From: Bolinopsis microptera
Lineage: Eukaryota; Ctenophora; Tentaculata; Lobata; Bolinopsidae
Length of the DNA: 64,000 nucleotides
Assembly (NCBI RefSeq): GCF_026151205.1
Contig: NC_087082.1
Span: 2,508,001-2,572,000 of the forward strand
Direction: 5' to 3'
In this document: positions 23,801 to 47,333 of the stretch, piece by piece
Layout: every line of letters starts with the position of its first letter
Position numbering within the stretch: position 1 is the first letter of the stretch
Notes under the pieces: model-generated
What the model saw: only the letters and a program-made list of their open reading frames with translations
Databases searched by the model: none
Told to the model about the DNA's origin: nothing
Position numbers and translations under genes: made by a program

Positions 23801-26800
23801 AGGTTACAATATAGTAATTTGAACAGGGGGGGGAGTTTGGCAGGCTATTAGACTAATAGGGCTAGTTTTATACCAGACAACTGTCATGGGTGTCTGTCTT
23901 GACAGAGACTTGTAACACTTATACATTTTAATGTATAAACACTATAAACACTATACAACACACACTTATACAGAGACTTATTGCCCTATTAATTGTAGTG
24001 TATAGTAGTATGTACACAGTAATATGTACATTCTTGTATTCAGAAAGGAGATTACGACGCCGTGAAAGCTAACAAGGAACGTATCGAGAACGAGGGACAG
24101 TACGAGGACGATAATCTTGTCGAGTTCGAGAGGGTACGTTTACACAATCATTACAGGAGGATTGGCAATAATTGTGAATTCGTTTTGATTGTTGCAATAA
24201 GTATTGTACTCGTAAGGGTTTTATTTTGGGGTCTCTCTCAAGAACCATTTAGTTAGAACGACTGGAAAAATACGTTTTAATCACATTTTAAACACATTTT
24301 AAAGACCATCTCTGTTACAGGAATGCTTGAAGGAGCACAACAAGAAGCGCGCTGATCACCACGTCAACTCACTAATGTGGAGTGAGGAATGTGCGCAACA
24401 TGCGCGCAACTGGGTTAAGAAACTGCTGCAGCAGGATGCTCTCATTCATGATACTCAGAGCGGGTTTGTGTTTATTTGAAATTGAAATATTTACTTATTT
24501 TCCGAGGATTTCGTGATGTATATAATATAAACTATAAAGAGACGTCAATAAACTTGAAAAAAAGAGAAAAAGTGATTAAAAAAGTGGTAAAATATTCGGA
24601 GTACCGTTATTAAACTACATTAATTAAACATTTTGTAAAGGTCTCTGAGGAATAGTTTTTTTTTCATGCACGTGAACAAATCGATCTTATCCTCAAACTG
24701 TTCAGATTCAAATCGGTTTTTATTGTATCGTCCTTTCTTAACAAGTGAACCCAACAGCCACCCACTCGATATTCCACAAATTGTCATCCAACTGGCTCTT
24801 ATCCAATCCGGCATCATTGTTGTTGAGGTAGACTCGGAAACCGGTTGAGGTTGTACCGTAAACGCTTGATGCTCCATGAACCATCCAGTGATGGGAGGTT
24901 CCTTCCACAGAGGTCACCACATTAGGAATTTTAGTAAATCCACACTCGCTCATGTCAACATCAACAAACACGTTCTTTCCATCAGAAAAATCCTGGAACA
25001 CTGTCGTAGTACGCCCTGAAATTTAACAAATTAAGAATCAGCAGGGTGTTTTAAAAGTCTTGCGTGGATACGTACTTTTTGGATAACTTTTTATCAGTTA
25101 CATAACTTCATTCTGTAAAAAGTTATTGGTAGTTCTAAGGTTAAATGCCAAATGGTGACTTTTCAAGTTTTTACGTATTAGCCGGACTAAACTGCCGTTT
25201 CATAAGAAAATTAAAGTAAAGCCTGATAAAATTCATTACGTTATCATAGATAGAGAGATATATCTAGATTATCAACAATAAGATTGTGAGCTGTGAAAAG
25301 AACGCTTAGTCACCTTCATTTGGCAAGATTACTTCAAAACTCTGTTAGAAATTGATAACTTTCTATCATACCTGTTGAACCCGAACAGACCATAGCACAA
25401 TCCTGCTTACTGTTGTCCTCCTCTCCGTTTATTATTTTCACTTTAGGTGACTTCTTTTTAGCCTCGATGGAGCACACAACCAAGAGTATAACTATTGCAG
25501 TTTTCATCATCTTTGCTCGTTATTGCTAATTGGAGAAACATTTTAAACATAATATCTTCGTTCTTGATTGAAGGCGTGATTTGGTGCTGCCTTACAAAAT
25601 TCAAATATCAGTAAAACAGGAAAATATGTCAAAGTCATCGGTTACTTTTCATGGTTACGATACACAACCAAACTTCTTAGGCGAGAAAGAATTGGAAATA
25701 GTAGTGAGTTCAGTTGTCTGAGTGGTATAGATAATAGATATAGTCTGCCAGTCTATATATAGATATAGTCTGGGCGAGGCGGTTTTCTTGCACTTCAGAA
25801 AAGGGACATTTTATCATGTTGAGTCAACATTGCTGACCGAACATTCACCTCATGAAAGTTAACAATGTCAGCTGTTAATCTGTTTTTTTAAAAGTGCTGC
25901 GATATAATCTGCATTTAACTACAGAGTTGTGACCATCTTCCCTCATTTAACTTCAGACAATATTAGTGGGAGTTGACAGTTGTTCCAGTTCCCCTTATAT
26001 TACTCTAAGTAAAACTTAACTAATGTGGCACGATGATGTTTCCTCACGGAAATTATCTTGTCACCAATGAGAAGAGGTTTATCGGTGTCTTATGAGTTAC
26101 GAACGTCATGTTAATGATGATGACGCTTGAATTACGTGTTTACTAAACTGTATAGCAACAGACTAGAATAGTCTTATTGTTAAATGGAGCGCTGTGTTAA
26201 TCAGGGAAATAGAGGGATAACGGTCACATTTTCTTTTGTTCCGAATGTATACATAGTACTACGCAATAGTACTGTACTATGTATGAACTGAATAGCCACC
26301 TTCTCTGTTGGAATCAAATTTCGTGCCAAATTCCGGAAACACTGGCACGCTGTAGGTTGTGGAGATATAAAAATCGCATTCCAAATAACAAGGGACTATC
26401 TTTGTGAGTTGTGATGACATCATCATTACATCATAACCTGTGTGTATAATCGCATTTAACATCGTCATCGCCCACACACCCTTAGCTTAGTATGTAACCT
26501 AATTAGAGGCCCCATTCTTTGCATTCCAGCCAATTGTACCTGTAACGCTTTATTCTGCACAGCGCCCAGCGCGGCGGCATTATGTAAAATTAGCGGGTAT
26601 TATTCAAAACTTATGATTAGTCAACTAAGAATATTATACGTGATTATATGATGTGTAGTAATATAATTGGCCATTTCAAGGTGTTTACTTTATTACAGCA
26701 AACCAGCTTCATTGTATCGGATAAACTCGATTATGTAGGAATGTAACCGGAGTTAATTAAAGTTTTCATTAATGATCCCTCCCTTTCAACCCACTATATT

Positions 26801-28014
26801 GATGATATAATAATAGATTATTATTAACTTCATGTGGAGAAACAGATTGAGAGACAGATTAATTTGACAACCGATTTGAGACCTCAAATTGTCGTTAGAG
26901 CTTAATAAATTAACGTAAAATTAACATCCGATGTGCAGGATGGGAGAGAATTGTGGGTACTTCAACAGCAGCAGCGCGCCCAGCAAATCTGACACAACGT
27001 GGGCAGTCAACGTGTGTAATATGTGGTATAACGAGATAGAGAAATACGACTTTGGGGTTAACGAGTATCAGCAGAGAACTGGACATTTCACTCAGGTTTG
27101 TGGTGCATTTTGTGCGGAAAACTGGACATTTCACTCAGGTTTGTGGTGTATTTTGTGCGGAAAACTGGACATTTCACTCAGGTTTGTGGTGCATTTTGTG
27201 CAGAAAACTGGACATTTCACTCAGGTTTGTGGTGTATTTTGTGCGGAAAACTGGACATTTCACTCAGGTTTGTGGTGCATTTTGTGCGGAAAACTGGACA
27301 TTTCACTCAGGTTTGTGGTGCATTTTGTGCAGAAAACTGGACATTTCACTCAGGTTTGTGGTGTATTTTGTGCGGAGAACTGGACATTTCACTCAGGTTT
27401 GTGGTGTATTTTGTGCAGAAAACTGGACGTTTCACTCAGGTTTGTGGTGTATTTTGTGCGGAAAACTGGACATTTCACTCAGGTTTGTGGTGTATTTTGT
27501 GCGGAAAACTGGAAATTTCACTCAGGTTTGTGGTGTATTTTGTGCGGAGAACTGGACATTTCACTCAGGTTTGTGGTGTATTTTGTGTTGTGCTACAAAC
27601 AGTGAAATAGTGGTTTGGATGTTAATCAACCTTTCCTACGCTGTTTACTTAAAATATTATTCGATGGTATTCCTGTACGGCTTGATCACTGCAGTAGCAG
27701 AGTATATATATATATTATATATAATATATAGTATGAGCATACATAGCACAGTTAAGCATACATATAACACAGTACTATTTTTCTGCAAATAATCCTTGGC
27801 AGGGTCATTCCGAACCAATATCATCTGGATACGAAGTTTTAAAGATAGGTGTTACTTTAAGTTAATGTGTAATTAATTGCAGATGATCTGGAAAAGTACT
27901 GAGAAGATGGGATGTGCTATTGCCAAAAGAGGAACTCGTGTGTACGTGGTGGCTAACTATTATCCTCCTGGTAACTGGGTCGGAAAATACAGGGACAATG
28001 TCAACGATGTTTAG
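17856..28014 (+). CDS. LIM-CAP fusion protein (LIM zinc fingers plus GAPR-1-like CAP domain)
   Basis: Exons (plus): 17856-17877, 18082-18186, 19351-19477, 19722-19903, 21586-21635, 22247-22603, 24044-24133, 24321-24463, 26939-27095, 27883-28014; all phases agree, 1365 nt, 454 residues. Order: a half-LIM zinc knuckle (C10, C13, H35, C38), full LIM domains at about 44-97 and 103-154, a Ser/Thr/Pro-rich then basic linker to about 311, and a CAP/SCP domain at 312-454. The CAP tetrad is visible as LIHD, MGENC, MWYNEI and TGHFTQ, followed by VVANYYPPGNW. In the first full LIM the seventh ligand position is Asp, not Cys. There is no signal peptide, so like GAPR-1 (GLIPR2) it is probably cytoplasmic. 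LIM domains bind protein partners; GAPR-1-type CAP domains bind membranes. Two ATTAAA signals follow the stop (28126, 28141). The fusion is inferred from continuous phase, not from a transcript. Confidence 0.9.
22604..24043. other. LIM-CAP intron 6, no supported exon
   Basis: Two adjoining plus-strand frames (23336-23599 and 23572-23757) add up to over 400 bases with few stops, but I recognise no domain and no splice context. They may be a decayed mobile element. Confidence 0.4.
24464..26938. other. LIM-CAP intron 8 outside the nested gene
   Basis: Apart from the nested secreted-protein gene (24738-25510) I see no supported exon. A 66-codon minus-strand frame at 26277-26477 has no signal peptide, splice context or family resemblance. 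Confidence 0.5.
24738..25510 (-). CDS. Small secreted protein nested antisense in the LIM-CAP gene
   Basis: Two exons (minus), 25510-25372 and 25015-24738, GT-AG and phase 1, give 138 residues. It starts MMKTAIVILLVVCSIEA, a clear signal peptide, followed by a short Lys-rich linker and two cysteines. The second exon carries a compact domain with FVDVDMSECGFTKIP, EGTSHHWMVHGASSVYGTTS, GFRVYLN and a terminal NIEWVAVGFTC. I recall this SCGFT / GTSxHW / GFRVY pattern from secreted or surface proteins of other animals and protists but cannot give it a family name. It lies wholly inside the 24464-26938 intron of the LIM-CAP gene, on the other strand. An acceptor-like CTCCAATTAG lies 15 nt upstream of the ATG. 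Confidence 0.85.
27053..27595 (+). repeat. 43-bp tandem repeat copying the LIM-CAP exon 9 end and its splice donor
   Basis: The exon end AACTGGACATTTCACTCAG followed by donor GTTTGTGGTG is repeated head to tail at 43-bp steps, with 12 occurrences of CTCAG|GTTTG from 27091 to about 27564. The first is the true exon 9 border (exon end 27095) and the rest extend into the intron. Since 43 is not a multiple of three, all plus frames stay open for up to 246 codons (TGHFTQVCG-type), but the last exon continues directly from the first copy (TGHFTQ then MIWKST). Confidence 0.93.
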
Positions 28015-28018
28015 AAAG

Positions 28019-28091
28019 TGACGTCATAACGGCAGTGCTGACGTACTTCGTGACGTCATAGAATCAGTCACGTGATGTTTAGGTGACGTCA
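28019..28091 (+). promoter_or_regulatory. Three perfect TGACGTCA (CRE/ATF) palindromes just after the LIM-CAP stop
   Basis: TGACGTCA occurs at 28019-28026, 28051-28058 and 28084-28091, each followed by TA. They lie in the 3' UTR. Function is unknown; they could be a CREB/ATF-binding enhancer or a decayed small repeat. Confidence 0.7.
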
Positions 28092-29784
28092 TACCGGGAG
28101 GTAGTATCATTGGGACTGTGAGAGTATTAAACTTTTGAGTATTAAATGATTAGCGAAATATTATTTTAGAATTGTGATCGTGAAATGTGGGCTTTATGCG
28201 GTGGGAATATAACGGGACTTAGAATGAAATTTATTACGTTGTAATTTACAACCTTAAAATTTTGATGTAGTGTTAGAATGATGTCGAAAAGCATCTACAC
28301 ATATTTTGGAGTGGGAATTTCTTAAATTTGAGTGTAAACAACGGTATAATGATAATTATTACGGCTGTCATTATGGCATTAATTTTAATCACTTTATTGA
28401 TCGATTAGAAGGAGACTATTTGATAGAACGTTATACTTTGGAATCAGTTTGAAAGTTATAGTATTGAAGTATTTTATTATATTATAAACACTATTTGATT
28501 ACTGTATCTAAATGAATGTGTAGCTTTTGCCATTTTGATATAATGTTATGTGCGTAAAGTTTCTATATGCGTTACATTTTTTTTGTTATCTCAATTTCTT
28601 TAGTAATTTTACAGTTTATAATTCAATCTTCAAAATAGTACAGTCTTGCTCTTAAATGGGTTATGGGTTCACTAAAGCGATTTCTAATGAAAATGTTTAC
28701 TCTTTAAAAAAACGTACTTTTCTGAAAAGACATTTGGAATTTTTATCAGCTTGCTTTCTTTGAATTCAGATTTTGACCAGTTTCAAACTATATATAATGT
28801 AATACTTTTTAATTCTTCCGTATTATGTAAATACAATTTTACTCTTGAATGTGACCAGAATGTTCAGCTCAGATTTACTCTTAGATTTAAACTAAGAAAA
28901 CAAATCTTTCAGAATCAGAATTATGGATATGTTTTCACAGTTTATCATTCAATATATTGATACTATTTTATGTTTTAATGTCAAGTTTTAACAAGTGCAT
29001 TTCATTTTCCTTTGAATCATATTAACAAGTTGTTAATTTACTGACATGACCAGTCGTGCTCTAAGCTGTTAAAGTGTTGGTTGTTTACCATAAATAATAA
29101 ATCATGACATAACTCAAATACGCCCAACTAAGTCAACAAAACATGATCATCAAAGGATGTTTTTTCCGGTGGGCTAAATAAACAATCGTTTCAATGTTAA
29201 TTTGAGGTAAAAATAGATGGCTTCGCACGATCTCACATCGTGTTCAATTTAACTTACTACTATAATTGTTCAACCATTCTCTGTGGCAAAGATTCCAATT
29301 CAATCCAATTCAATACATAGCTCAATTCGATCTCCTGTTTACCCCTAATAAAAAAAGACTTTCAAGCCGAATTATGTTTGTTCCATGTAACCATCTACAT
29401 TCTACAGATCTACACTCAGTGCATACCCCCATTTACCGAGCCCCTTTATCAAGTTAAGCGTGAGCCTGACTTTACTTTCTCCAGTGCCACACATTTTCAG
29501 GAGTAGTCTAGTCAACCCAAACACACAAATGGATTCCCTGTTTAAAAGCTCCTTAATTCGTAACAATCCATTAAAAATATATAAAATGTGCCGTTTGTAT
29601 GTAACGCGCAGAAGAAATATATATGACGACTATCGCGCGCGGTCTAATCTAGCTCGTCGCGTCGCGTGCGCGCACTGCACGGCATGGAAAATATATATTG
29701 GCCATATATTTCACAGATTTTAATCTTGCAACGATTATCGCGGGTTAATCGTTTTATATCTCAGTTTATATCTCCGCTTAACGA

Positions 29785-30005
29785 GTGATACTCGTAAAAT
29801 ATCTGTTCCATATATTGTGGTGGAAAATGTTTGGACACATTCTCAGGAGTATGGAGAACACCCCAGCCCAAACGGCTCTCTCATTTGCTATTGAATCAGA
29901 TAATTTATTTGATTCACGATGTCAATCCTTCGCATCTCGCCGATCTGCATACGAGGTTGCGAGAAGCATTATTTGATGCGCGCGCGACCCAGTAGTGCAT
30001 CGCGC
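29785..30005 (+). mobile_element. LINE ORF2 fragment plus dispersed inverted-repeat segment
   Basis: The frame reads WWKMFGHILRSMENTPAQTAL, the post-reverse-transcriptase motif (GHxxR then AL) of many non-LTR elements. From about 29920 the DNA is the reverse complement of 15600-15690 (TTGCGAGAAGCATTATTTGA, CCTTCGCATCTCGCCGATCT), tying it to the same repeat family. The frame is broken and not functional. Confidence 0.65.
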
Positions 30006-31079
30006 TACAAATAATTTATTCATTGGAAGATTGGGAAGACCTAATATGAACTTGTTATCGGTTTTAGTTTGAAGAAATAAGTGATTTAAATAGTAGAAAT
30101 TTGCAAATGGACAACTTGTATGAATTGAACGAAATTAAAGATATAGCTGCTTGCAACAGATGTTGGGAAAATCTTTTTCAAGGGTACAGTTTACCGCATT
30201 AAGGTATTTTTAAGAATTATCATTTTTGTCGGTTAGATCCTGTTTTATAATAATAATAATATATTGTCCAACTCGGCGTGTATCCTGGTAGGTTATAAAC
30301 TTACAAATCTCCGCCAAAAGCACACTCCCCAAATTGCGCGCATTGCTGTTACTTCTTTCAAACTTCATGAATCGAGATAATTTATTTTGCAATGTATTCA
30401 GATTATATTTATATGCATCTATTACATACTATACAAATTCACTTGGAATACTTTTGAAAAAGACTAACAAGCTCAAAAACGCTACTGACGTATTTCTCCA
30501 TAACAAGCACAATCAACAATAGCGTGAGAAGTATTTGTCGAGGTTCCTCAAAAGCGATCTCAAACGATTCCCCGTTCAATTTAGGTCGAGAAACGCCAAC
30601 TTAGTGCATATTCAAGCAAGTTATAGACATATTTCATACATATCAAATTAAATGTGCTTTTGGCGGAGATATAACATGCGCCTTAATTTAAATAGTTTGC
30701 AGTTTGACTTTCGTTAAATTTCCTTGCCAAAAATAAACCATCTAAAAAATTTAACTGAAACGCAAATATTCGAATGTATGTCTAACAAAATTTTTAGTGT
30801 GCCGCGCATTAGTACTAATTCGTACGATCATATATCGATCATATGAATCGAGCGCCACTATGAAATACGTTTTGAGAAATCTTGAGTTAAATTTATGATT
30901 TGGCTAATTAAGCTTGTAAGTTGTAATTACCTTTCACTTTTCGGCATCTCTGTTGTCTGAAGAGTTTTTATTAATTAAAATATGACCGCAATGATATTAC
31001 TAGCTTGTGGTTTCTCTGTCATGATAGTTACAGCTAAGTGTTTGAGTACCAAGAGAACGTACATGGTTCTTGAATAGTC

Positions 31080-31355
31080 TTAATCTTGATCTTTTGGCCA
31101 TTCTTGGTCTTCTGGGCATTGAGAGAAAATCGTTTTTTGTGTGACTATCGACTGTTCGACCAATTTTTCAACTCTGTTTATGTGAAATTTAATGAACCGT
31201 TTTAAAGGATCTTTATTGCTTTGGTTTTGTCTTTGCCCTTGCTTACATGGAAGAGAGACGATGATATTTGTTGCAAACGTTTTACGTGGTTGATTCTTGA
31301 GGCAGTCTGCTCCCACTAAATCGCTCACCTCAATAAAAAGTCTTTTGAAAAGGCC
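31080..31355 (-). CDS. Possible terminal exon of an unrecognised minus-strand gene
   Basis: A 92-codon open frame with a good acceptor (CATACCCCCAG) at its 5' edge and a stop at 31080. It reads LFKRLFIEVSDLVGAD..., then a Lys/Gln-rich region. No family is recognised. Upstream exons would have to lie at 31356-31950, but none is convincing. It could instead be a chance frame or a broken gene. Confidence 0.35.
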   Translation of the reverse strand, partial: GLFKRLFIEVSDLVGADCLKNQPRKTFATNIIVSLPCKQGQRQNQSNKDPLKRFIKFHINRVEKLVEQSIVTQKTIFSQCPEDQEWPKDQD

Positions 31356-31675
31356 CTGGGGGTATGAAGAGATTGATTAGATCAGATTAAGAATAATGAC
31401 ATAAACATCATCACTAGTTTTAAACATTCTTCCTGATTTCCTCATTATCAGAACTGTGAACATTTCACAGCCTTCGTCATTAAAAAACAAACAAATTCTA
31501 ACATAATTGTCATAATTTATTTAGTAAGTTATCTACATCGGTGTATTTTTAGGATGCTGTTTCCGAATTACTCCCATAAGTTTGGTAAAAATGCTTCCCT
31601 GGAGAGTTGTGTGCTAAAAACTGTTTTGGTCATGTGACAGGCTAGTCAAACACAAATTTGATTGATTAGGGCTCA

Positions 31676-31746
31676 GGCAAGGGTTAGGGCTGTGGTTAGG
31701 GTTATGGATAGCTTCGTGGTTATGGTTAGGATTGGGATTAGGGTTT
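31676..31746 (+). repeat. Degenerate TTAGGG-like tract
   Basis: A G/T-rich stretch with several GGTTAGGG-type words (AAGGGTTAGGGC, GTGGTTAGGGTTATGG, GGATTAGGGTTTATG). It resembles a decayed interstitial telomeric repeat or a simple G-rich repeat. Confidence 0.5.
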
Positions 31747-31978
31747 ATGTAAAACCGTTTTTTTTGTTGCTGCAAAACCGTAATAACAAAAGTTATGTGA
31801 TATTTTTTTTAGGAGAGCGAATTAGTAAAAGCCGAGGCAGTCATTCAATCTTTTAAGATGATGGGTTTTTGATGTTGTATTCTCCGTAATATTATTGGCT
31901 TAACGACTATTTTGAACATTGACTCCATAAAGTAAGTGAGTTCCCTACTTACAATTACATCTCATTCCCTCAGCTGAC

Positions 31979-33289
31979 ATGGTACTATACCGGAAGGAAT
32001 ATATAGATGACACCACAGGATCGGGGTTGTTTGCAACATCAAAGATAAAAAGCAGCACAAACATTATTAAAACTAGTAATATGGTGACTTCCCTGGATTC
32101 CAACTTTTATAAAATGTGTTGTAGTCAGTGCCTGTGTGAATCATCATCATTGAGGCGCTGTTCCAAATGTAAGCACATGCGTTATTGTTCAGAAAAATGT
32201 CAGCGAGAAGGCTGGGAGATACATAGATCTGAGTGTGGGGGCTTGTGTCAAGTTCCATCATCGAGTCATGTTCCTTCACTGATACGGCTATGTGCTCTAC
32301 TTTTGTCAACATCAGAGCTGAAGAAAAAATTTTCTATTTCCAGTTTGATGAAACATGAGAATATTGAGAATGACCAAATCCAGGAATACTACCCATTTGT
32401 TCTCAAAGGTGTAACTGAGATGCTAAAAGGCTCTTCATCAGCAGATCCTGTTGAAATTTATGAGTTGTACAATAAACTTGTTGTCAATCTTTTTACATTA
32501 GAGGATGGTCAATTGAAGACAATTGGATCTGCCCTTATTCCTGAGATATCTAAGATCAATCACTCTTGTGAACCAAATTGTGTTTTATCATTTAACGGTA
32601 GAACCGCCTACATTACAGCAATCAGAGAAATTCCTAAAGGAACTGAAATCACGATTTCATACATTCCACTCCCCAAATCTTTTTTGGCCAGAAAGGAACA
32701 CCTCCACAGACAATTCAATTTTACTTGCTATTGCTGCTTGTGTTCTAAGCAAAGGGAAGAAAAGGTTGATCACATGTTGATGCGAGAATGTCCTGGTTGC
32801 CAGACTCACTCCCATCCTTGCATCGATCTAGAGAATGATGATTTGACATGTCCTTCTTGTGGAAGTTCATTGCTAAAATCTTTGAAAGTGAATGATCTTG
32901 TTTTGAAAAACTTTGATTCTGCAATATCAACTAGAGCACAACAAGATGTTGAAATAATCAATCATCTAGTGGAGGACACAGAAACTCTGATTCTTGAAAA
33001 GCATTGGGAGCCAGCTTTAAGAGCTGGACTAAAGGCAACAGTTGGGTTGATGGATTGGGCACAGCTTTATCCATCAACTGGATTGTTCATTGCTAAACTG
33101 GGTAAGCTTTACCTGGAACAGGGATACTCCGATAAAGCTGTCTATATTGACAATATTAATAGAGCTATTCAAATGTTCGACATTTCGTTAAAGTGTTTGT
33201 CGCTGTCATTGTCACGCAATCATGAACTGTTTCTTGAAGTAGAACGCCTTTATCGATTTACCCAAGAAATGTTACAAAAACAATTATGA
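31979..33289 (+). CDS. SMYD-type SET/MYND lysine methyltransferase (intronless)
   Basis: 436 residues in a single exon. SMYD enzymes transfer methyl from S-adenosylmethionine to lysines of histones and other proteins. The order is: an N-terminal SET segment with GSGLFATSKI; a MYND zinc finger at about 48-86 (CSQCLC, CSKCKHMRYCSEKCQ, WEIHRSEC); the SET core with KINHSCEPNC near residue 194 and ITISYI near 230; a Cys-rich post-SET (FTCYCCLC); and a helical TPR-like C-terminus. It is closest in layout to SMYD3 and SMYD2, but the paralogue is not certain. All neighbours except the nested glycosyltransferase are heavily split, so the lack of introns suggests a retrocopy. The acceptor-like CATTCCCTCAG ends 5 nt before the ATG, indicating a 5' UTR intron or a trans-splice site. 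A second small Cys pair cluster (ECPGC, CPSC) follows the post-SET. No frame damage. Confidence 0.9.
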   Translation: MVLYRKEYIDDTTGSGLFATSKIKSSTNIIKTSNMVTSLDSNFYKMCCSQCLCESSSLRRCSKCKHMRYCSEKCQREGWEIHRSECGGLCQVPSSSHVPSLIRLCALLLSTSELKKKFSISSLMKHENIENDQIQEYYPFVLKGVTEMLKGSSSADPVEIYELYNKLVVNLFTLEDGQLKTIGSALIPEISKINHSCEPNCVLSFNGRTAYITAIREIPKGTEITISYIPLPKSFLARKEHLHRQFNFTCYCCLCSKQREEKVDHMLMRECPGCQTHSHPCIDLENDDLTCPSCGSSLLKSLKVNDLVLKNFDSAISTRAQQDVEIINHLVEDTETLILEKHWEPALRAGLKATVGLMDWAQLYPSTGLFIAKLGKLYLEQGYSDKAVYIDNINRAIQMFDISLKCLSLSLSRNHELFLEVERLYRFTQEMLQKQL

Positions 33290-33668
33290 CTTTATTTGTC
33301 ACCTTGACGCAAAGTAATTTTGTTGAAGCTTCTGTGGAATTTTGTATTGTTGATGTTTTTTATCAATCTTTTATTTATTCCTGATGACATGCAGAGGGTT
33401 TGGCCAGAAAACTGATCATTATGAATTGTTCACATTTTACGTCCTATTTTCACATTCTATGACTTATTTTTGAGCCAGTTTTCCCTGGCCCAGGCCCCTT
33501 CTGTAACAATCCAACCATTGACACAGTAAATTTAGAGGTAGCTTGTAAAAAAGAAGTGATAATTGCTTTCAGGAATTATAGTATTAGAATTATCAACAGT
33601 ATCAGGAGTTATAATTTCATTTTAAAATCTAACCTGTAATATTTTAATAGCAAGGGCAGACCCCTGTC
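33290..33668. other. Spacer between SMYD-type gene and SMC3
   Basis: 379 bases between two same-strand genes. No exon seen. It contains the SMYD-type 3' UTR and an acceptor-like AATATTTTAATAG ending 18 nt before the SMC3 ATG. Confidence 0.7.
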
Positions 33669-47246
<13,578 letters not shown>

Positions 47247-47333
47247 ACACCCAACAAACTGATCGAAGTGATTTCGAGTTTATTTTGACGGACCATCTCT
47301 AATTGGATTTGAGAGATTGATTAGATACCCAAC

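Larger units (their letters stand above)
28015..31079. other. Gene-poor region with LINE debris
   Basis: After the LIM-CAP 3' UTR (to about 28150) there is AT-rich DNA with no supported exon. 29785-30005 is repeat-derived, and a segment near 30268-30300 matches the LINE remnant at about 16080. Confidence 0.65.

Noticed and set aside
26277-26477. Second nested minus-strand gene in LIM-CAP intron 8
   Set aside because: A single 66-codon frame without signal peptide, domain or splice context.
27052-27792. Plus-strand frames of 170-246 codons rich in Cys and Trp
   Set aside because: They are read-through of the 43-bp repeat; the CAP domain continues directly from 27095 to 27883, so this is intron.
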